Shown piece by piece: positions 45,653 through 56,130 of a DNA stretch of 64,000 nucleotides. The stretch is taken from assembly GCA_028564925.1 (NCBI GenBank), contig CM053030.1, positions 373,948,945-374,012,944 of the forward strand. The letters are read 5' to 3'. The DNA comes from Lithobates sylvaticus (Eukaryota > Chordata > Amphibia > Anura > Ranidae). Within the stretch, counting starts at the first letter, position 1. Every line of letters starts with the position of its first letter. Under the pieces are notes generated by a model. It did no database searches. It was not told the origin of the DNA and saw only the letters and a list, made by a program, of their open reading frames with translations. The translations under genes and the position numbers were made by a program.

Positions 45653-45963
45653 AATAAACCTTTCTTAAAATTGGGTCATTGAGTCTTTAGTGAAAATTGC
45701 ATGTTAAAATGATCGTTCTATCCCAGAATTGATGTGGCAGAGGTTGACCTTGACCCCACCCAATCTCGTAGATCAATAGAGGGGGTGGGAGAGATGGGGC
45801 TAAACATAATAGTAAAAGAATGAAGTTCACTCCTGTGACACATGAGAGAAGTAGGGCCCTACTTCTAACTTTTTATTTATTTTTTTTTTTTTTACTGTTC
45901 TCTTTCATTCCAGCAAGCTAAGATGAAGCAGAGCACAGACCTGAGATAATCATGGCCCAATCT

Positions 45964-46148
45964 TTCTTTCTTTCTTTTTATTTTTTTTTATTTTTTTTTT
46001 TAAAGTAGAATTTTTTATTTATTTTCATACACAACAAACAATACAGAAAACAAACTGTATATGGAGCGAACATCGCTCAAACCATTACATAAACTGGTAT
46101 ACATTTAGTGGGTATGTAACAACCTAAAGGTCACATGTCTATTCTGCT
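45964..46148 (-). mobile_element. Short 5'-truncated LINE tail with 17-bp target duplication
   Basis: The 17-mer TAATCATGGCCCAATCT flanks a 185-base insert (45947-45963 and 46149-46165). The insert begins with a T-rich tract on the + strand, that is, a poly-A tail on the minus strand, followed by an L1-like 3' end. It lies about 240 bases before exon 7 of EXOSC7. Confidence 0.85.
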
Positions 46149-46404
46149 TAATCATGGCCCAATCTAGTCAATGCAGACACCCCACCATCCAACTCTTATT
46201 GGCCTGAAATCCATTTTCCTTGCCTTTATTCTTATAAGCATGTGCTCAGAGGTCAGCGCCTGCACATTTGTCTTCCATCATATCTCTGTGGCCAACTTTA
46301 AGTGTTTCCAGCTAATTTAGTTACCAGTCAGTTTCTGCAGTTGAGAATTACAGTATATATTCAATTTAAAATATTTTTTTTAAATGGTCTTGCTTTTTTT
46401 ACAG

Positions 46405-46560
46405 ATAGGTCACCGACATGTGGTAGATGCCACCTTGCAGGAAGAGGCCTGCTCTTTGGCCAGCGTCCTTGTTGCTATAAACATCAAAGGCACCCTGACT
46501 TGCATGAGAAAAATGGGCAAAGGGAGCTTGGATCCTGAATGCATCTTTGAGATGATTGAG
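46405..46560 (+). CDS. EXOSC7: EXOSC7 exon 7
   Basis: The acceptor is tttttacag and the donor gtaaaa. The 156 bases give 52 codons in phase 0: IGHRHVVDATLQEEACSLAS, then VLVAINIKGTLTCMRKMGKG and SLDPECIFEMIE. The motif 'GYRHVVDATLQEEACSLASLLV' is a strong signature of EXOSC7. The reading frame continues 108 bp past the donor before a stop, so translation alone would overextend this exon; the donor and the human homologue (SLDPESIFEMMETGKRV) fix the end. Confidence 0.97.
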
Positions 46561-47661
46561 GTAAAAACATTACTAATCAGACTGCCGAATGCAGACCTGG
46601 TTCTGCGCAATGTTGTTATTTTCATGCATAAAGTGGAACTGGCATATAGCAAATCATGTAGTAGTTAGTGGCAGTACAGTCCCTTCCCTTTACTTGTACT
46701 TACAGGTAAACTTACAATCCGACTTACCTGTAGGTACAATTAATTTTTCCTAATCGCATCGGCAATAGCAGATGATGTCACCCGTGCATGTGCAGGACGT
46801 TCTGCATTCAGGGCACACAGTATGCTGTTGAACGCCGAATGTAGTGCCATGGCCAGGGCATCACGGCCCCAGCCATTCAAACAGCCGTAGCCCACAAGGG
46901 AAGACCGGGTGAAGATAGAAGCGCCAGGGGATCAGTGGCCGCGCTGTGCTGCAGTGCTCTGTGTGCAGGTAGGTGTGTCATAATGTGCTAGTATATGGGG
47001 CTTATACTATCACATGGCTTAGAAATGCAGGGGCACAATTTATTTGGCTGTTTGCTACTGCTTTATAGCAGCACTAATACACCTAGTCACCTTCTGATAA
47101 TTGCTTAATACTAGTGCAAGTGTGCTAGATGGAATGACTGACTATGACTTAATGAAAGCGCTACTCCAACAGTATATGTGCATAGTAAACTTTTGTTTGT
47201 GTTCAGTAGAATTTGGGGGCTCCAGGCATTTCCCTTCATCAGGGCTGCAGTATAATGGTTTAAAGTCTGGGCAGGAATCTTCTCTTCCACAGCATATGCA
47301 AGCTTAAGGCAAATCATGTGAATGGGTGTTATCCCCCACCCCACTTTTTACCCCTATGCAAAATAGTAAAACGTCTAAAGACTTTATATGTCACTGCTAT
47401 GCCATGTTACTAATGATCTTTCTTTTAAGGATTACCCCTCTAATGCAGTGAAGCCATGGGAGAGATATGTAGGCCCCTTTGTAGCTGATCAATAGGAAAT
47501 GGAATTGCAGGCGGTCCAGTTCTCTTAGCGTTTCACATCGGCTCTCTCATTTGTATATTCTTTTCAGATTACATTACACTCCCTCCAAACTCCTTAAAAT
47601 GGGCGTGGTGGATGACCAACTGTGTGCCAGATGTTTTAGGGATCACAGGAATCGAATACAC
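46561..47661. other. Start of intron 7, possible degraded MITE
   Basis: A GC-rich segment (46740-46970, 'cgtgcatgtgcaggacgttc') looks like a MITE core with 'ctgtaggtaca' and 'cttgtacttacagg' inverted words at its left; ends not resolved. The rest is ordinary intron. Confidence 0.35.
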
Positions 47662-47665
47662 TTAA

Positions 47666-48170
47666 AGCGGTTCTGCACTGTGTTGTTTTTTTTTTTTTTT
47701 TTTTTTTTTTATGCAAAGGATTAGGAGATGTGATTAGGAGACTCACGTGTTCCATTTTCCTAATTTACTGCTGCCGGTTTTCGTCCTATAAAAGAATTTA
47801 TAAAAATGTTTCCTGCTGGGTGCCATCTTGCCTGTGGGCATGTGAAACCACACAGGCACTTCAGATGGCCCAGCATGCACCGCCGTTACCGCGCCGATCT
47901 CGCGCGTGCGCAGTAACGGCAAAGTGTAGCTCACGTTCGCGAAATCTCGTGAGATTTCGGAAGATGCGCGCACTGACTCCTGGGATCAATGACACCAGAT
48001 CCCAGGAGACAGTGCAGCGTGACGAGGATCGACGCAGAGACCCCCCCCACCGCCGAAGAGACAGAGGAAAGAAGGAAAAAAAAAGTGGAAAAAAACACAC
48101 TTCATTTAGTACTCTTTGCCTGATTTGGAAGGCAAAGAGATTTACTAAATGAAATGTGTGCACAACCACT
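47666..48170. mobile_element. TTAA MITE, AGCGGTTCTGCAC family (copy 1)
   Basis: TTAA at 47662-47665 and 48171-48174. Ends AGCGGTTCTGCACTGTG and, from the right, AGTGGTTGTGCACACATTTC. The core has 'ccgttaccgcgccgatctcg', 'cgcgcgtgcgcagtaacggc' and 'gactcctgggatcaatgaca'. Strongly related to 53822-54385. Non-coding; the long minus-strand frame over it is not a gene. Confidence 0.8.
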
Positions 48171-48174
48171 TTAA

Positions 48175-48699
48175 ACCTGGTAGTTTTTTCTTTTTCGTTC
48201 AACCCAGCAGGGCTGAACGAAACAAAAATGACCGCCCATGAGGAGCTGTACTTACCATGCGATCTTGGTACAGCGATTTCCGTTGCTGTGCTAGTGTGTT
48301 CTGCCAACCACTGCAAAATTAAAATCCAGCAGCTGCTGATATTTAATAATAGGACACTTACCTGTCCTGGAATCCAGCGATGTCGGCACTGCAGCTGATG
48401 TTTGCAGCAGCTGTCAGGTGCATGCCACCTCCATTGCGTGTAAGGGAACCCAGCAGTGAAGCTATACGGCTTTGTGTCGGGAACCCTACTGCACATGCGC
48501 GAGGCTCCGCTTCTCTCTCCTACTGACCCGGCGGCTGGGGAAGGAGGAGGGAGCCCGGGCGGTGACGTCAATACCAGCAGCTGAGGCTCCAGGAAGTGGG
48601 AACACGATACCTGTGAAAGACAGGTATCCTGTCCCCCCTCCCCCCGGGGGGGGGAGGAGTCCAACGAGCAGAAGTTCCACTTTTGGGTGGAACTCCACT
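48175..48699. mobile_element. TTAA-bounded element adjoining the previous one
   Basis: Its left TTAA (48171-48174) is the right TTAA of the neighbour; its right TTAA is 48700-48703. The right end has the hairpin 'gaagttccacttttgggtgg..aactcc' typical of the AGYGGAGTTCC family; the left end (ACCTGGTAGTTTTTTC) is different, so this may be two fused pieces. Core with 'cacatgcgcgaggctcc' and 'gtgacgtca'. Non-coding. Confidence 0.55.
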
Positions 48700-48703
48700 T
48701 TAA

Positions 48704-49297
48704 TTTGCATACTTGTTCCATGGCACTAATTCAAAATAGGGATGCAACAAGTACAATCAGAGTGATGTCAGAACTCTTAATGTGCATTCTTATTCCTGTT
48801 AAGTGATGCAGAAAGTATTGGATCCGTATGACATCTAGGCAGCATGCATTTTCATGACCTGAAGTATAAATCACTATTGACAGTCTTTGTATTTCCTCGG
48901 TACAGGTTTCCTTTAATTTCGTTCATGTGAGGTTAAATTTCTCACAAATATGTAGATAAATATTTAAAATGGACAGTAGCTGCTGCATAATATCTCATTA
49001 ATGTAATCATTTTTGCAAATGGAAACAGAATTCCTTCCCACAGTTTTCACATAACATGAATATTCAGTGACAAAATGTATCTATCTTCATAGAGTTCTGA
49101 TTTTGAACCAGGTCACTGTATAATTAGAAAGTAGCACTGTTATATATCCAAGTCTTTTGCATTTGGCTATATTTACATTATTCTAATGAGCACTATACCT
49201 CTGGTGTGAGTTTGAAAATATTTGCCAGCTTTCAGTAGTTTGTATGGGAGATAAATCGCATGACATTAGTACCTTTTTTACAGAATCATAATTTGTT
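48704..49297. other. Intron 7 sequence without a recognised element
   Basis: AT-rich, unique-looking intron sequence; nothing recognised. Confidence 0.4.
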
Positions 49298-49358
49298 TTA
49301 ACCACTTGTTGACCACCCTATAGCACTTTACTGCTACAGGGTGGCAGCTGTGCACAGT

Positions 49359-49511
<153 letters not shown>

Positions 49512-49652
49512 ATTCTGTATTTCTGCCTGCAGGGGTGCACGCGTGTGCTGCTGGTGGCCTGCTTCTGTTGTGACAATTCACAGCAGAAGCCGATTTGCGG
49601 GTGCGAGCCAATCGATGTCCTCCGGGAACCCGCCGATTATCGGTAAAACGGA

Positions 49653-52600
49653 GAACTGGTGGGTAAAATAAGTATTAAACACGTCACCATTTTTCGAGGT
49701 AAATATATTTATAAAGGTCCTATTGACATTTTTACCACATGTCGGTACCAACCCATGCAATCCATACATACAAAGAAACCAAAACAAATATGTTCTGAAA
49801 TTAAGTTGCGGTGCCTCGAAAAAAGGATTCATACCCCTTGACATTTTCCACATTTTGTCATGTTACAACCAAAAACGTAAATTAATTTTATTGGGATTTT
49901 ATGTGATAGACCAACACAAAGTGGCACATGATTGTGAAGTAGAAGAGAAATGATAAATGGTTTTCAACATTTTTTACAAATATGGAAAAAGTGTGGCGTG
50001 CATTTGTATTCAGCCCCCTTTACTCTGATACCCCTAACTAAAATCTAGTGGAACCAATTGCCTTCAGAAGTCACGTAATTAGTAAATAGTCAACCTGTGT
50101 GTAATTGAATCTCAGTATGAATACAGCTGTTCTGTGAAGCCCTCAGATGTTTGTTAGAGAACCTTAGTGAGCAAACAGCATCATGAAGGCCAAGGAACAC
50201 ACCACACAGGTCAAGGATAAAGTTGTGGAGAAGTTTAACGCAGGGTTAGGTTATAAAAATATCCTGCGCTTTGAACAGCTCACGAAGCAATGTTCAATCC
50301 ATCATCTGAAAATGGAAAGAGTATGGCACAACTGCAAACCTACCAAGACCTGGCTGTCCACCTAAACTGACAGGCTGGGCAAGGAGAGCATTAATCAGAG
50401 AAGCCGCTAAGAGGACCATGGTAACTCTGGAGGAGCTGCAGAGATCCACAGCTCAGGAGGGAGAATCTGTCCACAGGACAACAATTAGTCGTGCACTCCA
50501 CAAATCTGGCCTTTATGGAAGAGTGGCAAGAAGAAAGCCATAAGACGTCCCGTTAGCAGTTTCCATGTTGGGGACACAGCAAACGTTAAAGAAGGTGCCT
50601 GTGGTCAGATGAAACAAAAATTAAACTTTTTGGCCAAAAAACAAAACTCTATGTGTGGTGAAAAACTAACCTCACACATCACCCTGAACACACCATCCCC
50701 ATTGTGAAACATGGTGGTGGTGGTGGTGGTGGTGGTGGCAGCATAATGTTGTGGGGATGCTTTTCTTCAGCAGAGACAGGGTAGCTGGTCAGAGTTGATG
50801 GGTAGATGGATGGAGCCAAGTAGAGGGCAATCTTTAAAGAAAACCTGTTAGAATCTGCAAAAGACTTGAGACTGGGGCAGAGGTTCACCTTCCAGCAGAA
50901 CAACGTCCCTAAACATACAGCCAGAGCTACAATGGAATGGTTTAGATTAAAGTATATCCATGTAATAGAATGGCCCAGTCAAAGACTTGCAGCTGTAATT
51001 GCAGTGAAAGGTGGTTCTACAAAGTATTGACTCGGGGGCTGAATACAAATGCACGCCACACTTTTCACATATTTATTTGTAAAAAATTTGAAAAACCTTT
51101 TATCATTTTCCTTCCACTTAACAATTATGTGCCATTTTGTGTTGGTTTATCACAAAATCACAATAAAATACATTTAAGTTTTTTTGGTTGGAAAATTTCA
51201 AGGGGTATAAATACTTTTTCAAGGCACTGTATGTGTAACATAATGGAATGACACAGGGAAAAAGTATTGAACACAAGAAGAAAGGGAGGTGCAAAAAGGC
51301 TTGGAAAGCCAAGACACCAGCTGAAATCTATTAGTAATTAGAAAGCAATCCTGCCCTTTGTCAGTGCACATTAATCTCAGCTGGTTCAGTCTCAACTGAT
51401 GGCCTATGAAAAGGTGTCTCATTGCCAAGGTGTCACACAAGAAACATCTCATGATGGGTAAAAGCAAAGAGCTCTCTCAAGACCTTTGCAACCTTATTGT
51501 TGCAAAACATACTGATGACATTGGTTACATTAGGATTTCTAAACTTCTGAATGTTCCAGTGAGCACTGTTTGGGCCACAATCCGGAGGTGGAAAGAACAT
51601 AATTTCACTATAAACTGGCCACAACCAGGTTTCTTACAGGATTTCTGGAGGAGTGAAATGAATCATCAGTAGAGTTGTCCAAGAGCCAAGGACCACTTAT
51701 GGAGAGCTTCAGAAAGACCTGGAATTAGCAGGTACAATTGTTTCAAAGAAAACAATAAGTTATGCAGTCAACCCCCATGGCCTGTATGCACGCTCACCAC
51801 GCAAATCTTCATTGCTGAAGAAGCATGTTGAAGCTCGATTTAAAGTTTGCTGCACAACATTTAGACAAACCTGTAAAATACTGGGAGAATATAGTATGGT
51901 CAGATGAGACCAAAATTGAACTCTTTGGATGCCATAATACACACCATGTTTGTAGGTCAAATGGCACTGCATATTACCCCAAAAACACCCCCATATCAAC
52001 AGTGAAGTTTGAAGGTAGGAACATCATGGTGTTGGGGCTGTTTTTCAGCATACGTGCTGGTAAACTTCATATCATTGAAGGAAGGATGAATGGAAAAATG
52101 TACCAAGACATTCTGGATAAAAATCTGCTACCATATACCAGGATGATGAAGCTGAAACGAGGGTGGACATTTCAGCAAGACAATGATTACAAATACAATG
52201 CCAAGGAAGCTCTCATTGGTTTCAAAGAAAGAAAATAAAGCTGCTAGCGTGGCCCAGCCAATCACCTGACGGAATCCAATAGAAAATCTATGGAAAGAAC
52301 TAAAGATCGGAGTTCATAGAAGAGGGCCACGGAACCTTCAAGATATGTAGACTGTGTGGAAGAACAGGCCAAAATCACACCTGAGCAATGCATGTGACTA
52401 GTTTCTCCATACAGGAGACGTCTTGAAGCTGTCATTACCAACAAAGGATTTTGTACGAAGTATTAAATAAATTTCAGTTAGCATGTTCAATACTTTTCCC
52501 GGTGTCATTCAATTGTATTACACATAACTTAATTTCTGAACGTATTTGTTTTGATTTCTTTGTATATATGGATTGCATGGGTTGTTACCGACATGTGGTG

Positions 52601-52684
52601 ACAATTTCATGTCAATAGCACCTTTTAGAAATATATTTACCTAGAAAAATAATGACGTGTTCAATACTTATTTTACCCTCTGTA
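49653..52684 (+). mobile_element. Tc1-like transposon (outer), with a second Tc1 inside; broken
   Basis: Inverted ends of about 150 bases: left 'gggtaaaataagtattaaac', right 'ttcaatacttattttaccct' followed by CTGTA. The + strand transposase is present in pieces: 51406-51672 (MGKSKELSQDLCNLIVAKHT, helix-turn-helix with VSTVWATIRRWK) and 51825-52238 ([14 protein letters not shown] with the first catalytic Asp, then FQQDNDYKYNAKEAL with the second Asp and a His-to-Tyr change in the usual DNDPKH). Frameshifts and the insertion make it inactive. Confidence 0.88.
49806..51231 (+). mobile_element. Tc1-like transposon (inner), broken
   Basis: Ends 'gcggtgcctcgaaaaaagga' and 'ctttttcaaggcactgta' are inverted; the target TA is altered on the left. 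The + strand transposase starts at 50183 (MKAKEHTTQVKDKVVEKFNA, a typical Tc1 start), with later pieces encoding LTGWARRALIREAAKRTM-like, [11 protein letters not shown] and TFQQNNVPKH-like segments in changing frames. The KHGGG site carries an expanded GGT run (50711-50738). Length 1.43 kb, normal for Tc1. It sits just inside the left inverted end of the outer element. Confidence 0.88.
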
Positions 52685-53821
52685 AACAAGGCATATCTCC
52701 AATCTGATAGGGGGGAAGGGATGTATTCTTTGTCTATGCAAAGCAGGCACTAGAATTGATCTCTTCCCATTAATGAAAGCAACCCACTGTGTACATAAAA
52801 AACACTGGCTAGGAACAGTTAACCCTTTCCCAGCCAGTGTGATTAGTACAGTGCATATTTTTAGCACTTATCACTGTATTCGTGTCTCTGGTTCCAACAA
52901 AGTGTCAGTACCCAACTGTCCACCACAATATCGCAGTTCCGCTATAAGTCACTGATTCCCACCATTACTAGTATGAAAAAAAATAAAAATGACATGAATA
53001 GATCCAATAGTTTCTAGACGTTCTAACGTTTACATAAACCAATCAATAAACACTTATTTTTTTTCACCAAAAACATGTAGCAGAATACATATTGGCCTAA
53101 ATTTTATAAATAAATGCGATTTTCTCAATTGGATGTGTTTCATAGCAGAAAGTAAAAAATATTGGTTTTTTTTTATTCATTTTTTTCAAAATCGGCGGCC
53201 TTATTTTGGTTATAGCGCAAAAAAAAAACCATTGGTGATCAAATACCACCAAGAGAAGGCTCTATTTGTGGGAAAAATATGACATAACTTTTATTTGGGT
53301 ACAGTGTTGCACGACCACGCAATTGTCAGTTAAATTAACGCAAAAAATAGCCTGGTCATGAAGGGGGGGTATATCTTCTGGAGGTCAGGTGGTTAAAGTG
53401 GAACAGTAGTCGCTGTGCCCAATATAGGGAAACCAAGAGCAAAGGACTAGTCACCAGTTTTGCAGGTGATCTTTTCCCCATTACTGATTTATCATGCCTT
53501 TTTCTGCAAAATGCCTCTGGTGGCCATCTTGGTAGAGGCACAGGTCATTGGATCTTCATGTCAGAGCTGTACTCCTGATGAATGGTGATCTGACAACTAG
53601 TGGGGGTGTTTAAAATGCAGAATGCCACATAGTGCACTGCTGTTTTGTTGGCCATTAACACAGAGACAAAGTGATGTAAAATCAAAAATTGTATAGGAGG
53701 ATAAATCCTCCAATGGGGACACCTGTTCTGATTACAGTTGTCTAAAGTGATATTTAAACTCGCTTTGGAAAGATTTGTTTCTGTGAGAAAAAAAAAAGGA
53801 AGTTGAGGGAATTTTCTTTAA

Positions 53822-54385
53822 AGCGGTTCTGCACTCTTTTTTTTTTTTTTTTGGGCTATATGCCAAGGGCATATAGCTCAATTGGGGGACTTACCTGTTC
53901 CATCTTCCATCTCGATCGCCGCCGGTTTTCGTCCGATGAAGTTCTCCATCTTCTTCTTTTGTGCTGGGGGCCATCTTGCCTGTGGGCATGTGAAACCCCC
54001 ACAGGCACTTTAGATGGCCCAGCATGCACCGCCGTTACTCGCGCGTGCGCAGTAACGGCACATCTGCCGACATCTCACGAGATTTCGGAAGATGTGTCCG
54101 AAATCTCGCGAGTTTTCGGAAGATGTGGCCGAAATCTCGCAAGATTTCGGAAGATGCCCGCACTGACTCCTGGGATCAATGACACCAGATCCCAGGAGAC
54201 AGTGCGGCGTGACGAGGATCCCCGCAAGACCCCGCCCCCCCCCGAAGAGACAGAAGACAGGAAGTCATCGATTACAAGGTAAGTAATAAAAAATAAAAAA
54301 AATAAAAAAACACATTTCATTTAGTACTCTTTGCCTGATTTGGAAGGCAAAGAGATTTACTAAATGAAATGTGTGCCGAACCGCT
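53822..54385. mobile_element. TTAA MITE, AGCGGTTCTGCAC family (copy 2)
   Basis: TTAA at 53818-53821 and 54386-54389. Ends AGCGGTTCTGCACTC and, from the right, AGCGGTTCGGCACACATTTC. The core matches 47666-48170 ('cttgcctgtgggcatgtgaa', 'gactcctgggatcaatgaca'). It differs by a 31-base tandem repeat of about three units at 54071-54159. Non-coding. Confidence 0.85.
54071..54159. repeat. 31-bp tandem repeat inside a TTAA MITE
   Basis: Nearly three units of 31 bases around 'aatctcgcgag..ttcggaagatg' (54071, 54102, 54133). Each unit contains a palindromic CTCGCGAG-type core. The sister copy at 47666-48170 has a single unit. Confidence 0.85.
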
Positions 54386-54389
54386 TTAA

Positions 54390-55342
54390 TGGGATACAAA
54401 CAGCGAAAACCTGATCTGGGCTGTTCCCCAATCTATCCAAACCAAACCTACAAATAAATTGGCTTTAGCTATACTTTTTAAGCAGACCTTAAAATATCTG
54501 CTTTAATGATTATTTTTTTTTGTTTGTTTTATTTTGTGTTTTTGTTACCTCACGTTATAAAGCCAAAAATAAAAAATTAAAATAAAAAGCTAAACTTCAG
54601 CTTTATTGCCTCCTCAGCCCCCTAAAAATATTTAAAAAAAATTCTTACAAAGGAGTTCCAAAATGAGGCATTAAAAAAAAAAAAAACTTGGATCCCGACC
54701 TCTGTTCATTAGGCAACGGTCACATCGCCATGCATTCACTGTTGCCTCTTAGGAAAGCTGGGTGCTAAAATTCCCAGCAGATGGTGTTTATGCAGTGTGT
54801 CTGTTGAATGCTTTAATTGGCAGTCACAAAATTAGCAAATATTTAGTCTTTAGTGCCTTTTGGTGTACAGGAAATCATTGTGAGTGGCCAAAATTATCTC
54901 TGAGTATATTGAGATTCTTGGAAGAAAGGGATTTGTCTTGTTCAGGGCCCATTCACACTGTGCAGTTACCTGCATTTTTTTCCATGGATACATGCAGGTA
55001 ACTGCAATGACACTGAAAAAAAAACAATAGTTTTCAGTAGGTCATGTTCACACCAGGAAGTGGCGTTTCACTGAATTCCAGAGCTGTGTGATATTCTACA
55101 ACATATCGCACCTCTTCCAATGGCCCTGCATTTCACCGCACAGCAAACGCAGCACACTATGCTGCTGTATAGTAACATCAATGAAATGTCACTTTGTGCA
55201 CGTCGCATAACGTTAAAACAAAAAACACTGCAGTTTTAGTGTGCGGGCTAGTTTGAGACAGTGGTATTGCTCTGAATTTCTATGCTTTTGTTTTTTTTTA
55301 TTTTATTTTTTATTTTTAACTTAATCTTTTCATTCTTTACAG
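54390..55342. other. End of intron 7, possible degraded MITE
   Basis: 'cagggcccattcacactgtg' near 54945 and 'gcaggtaactgcaatg' near 54992 suggest one end of a TAA-type MITE, but the other end was not found. Then T-rich sequence up to the exon acceptor. Confidence 0.35.
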
Positions 55343-55447
55343 ACTGGAAAACGTGTTGCAAAGTCCTTGCACTTATCCCTACGGAATGTGTTAAATCAGG
55401 AGGAAAGTATGGGGAAAAAAAGACAAACTATTGGCTTTCTGAAGTAA
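55343..55447 (+). CDS. EXOSC7: EXOSC7 last coding exon
   Basis: A pyrimidine-rich acceptor (tttacag) precedes 34 codons and a TAA stop: TGKRVAKSLHLSLRNVLNQE followed by ESMGKKRQTIGFLK. The human C-terminus TGKRVGKVLHASLQSVLHKEE...KRQKVGFLG aligns along its length. With this exon the visible protein is 272 residues, about 20 short of the vertebrate length, as expected for one missing short first exon. The 3' UTR follows directly. Confidence 0.96.
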   Translation, partial: TGKRVAKSLHLSLRNVLNQEESMGKKRQTIGFLK

Positions 55448-55859
55448 CCTTTCAAAGCATTTTTTGTGTTCTTCAAGTAATAAAGAGTTATTTTTACACT
55501 TTAACTGTTAAAATGGGAATCTGTTTTGGCGTCATTGGTTTTGAATGTATGTTTCTTCGTTTTTAAACTATTATTGTATATGTCTTTTACATTTAATACA
55601 TGACCTGGGATTCCCAGAGAACTATGGGTTAGCTATAGACTTCAGAAGAGTGCCTGCCATCTGGCTTGATTTACCTCACATAATATCCCACTAAGCTCTA
55701 CCATAACTCAGTGAATATTGTTCCCGTAGAATGACTCATTTACAACCCCAATGGGAGGATGTGTAAAACCTACATTAAAAACAGAATGCAATAACCCATA
55801 TTATGCTCACAATAGAAAATGGAAAACATATCAAATATTTTCAAACTAAGAAAATGTAC
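55448..55859 (+). other. EXOSC7: EXOSC7 3' untranslated region and downstream flank
   Basis: AT-rich sequence between the EXOSC7 stop and the L1 insertion. A canonical AATAAA lies 31 bases after the stop and would give a very short 3' UTR. There is no further convincing signal before the L1 tail at 55860, and nothing else recognisable. Whether the natural 3' UTR runs into the L1 cannot be told from sequence. Confidence 0.5.
55479..55484 (+). promoter_or_regulatory. Candidate polyadenylation signal of EXOSC7
   Basis: AATAAA 31 bases downstream of the TAA stop, in 'gtaataaagag', followed by T-rich sequence. It is the first canonical hexamer after the stop. A T/GT-rich stretch follows within 30-60 bases, as expected for a cleavage region. 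Not proven to be used. Confidence 0.5.
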
Positions 55860-56130
55860 TTTTTTTTTTTTTTTTTTTTTAAATCAAACAGTTTTTTATT
55901 TTGTTTACAGTGCATACATGTTATAGTGTACATTTCCAGGGATGGTACATATCACACAAAGTTTAAAATAACATTTGTATCTTAGATCTTTGTTATCACA
56001 TTACTTCTTATGCCTGAAATAAATGAAGTGAAAAGGTACCTTGTGTCAGTGTTTTTTGGTTTTCTTTATTACCCATGGGCTTGGAGATCTACATGCCGCT
56101 TACTTTGCCGTGGGTAGTGCAAAAATCAGG

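Noticed and set aside
47861-48721. A 286-codon open frame on the minus strand, the second longest in the window.
   Set aside because: It lies entirely across two TTAA-bounded MITEs, contains translations of their GC-rich cores and hairpins, and resembles no protein family.
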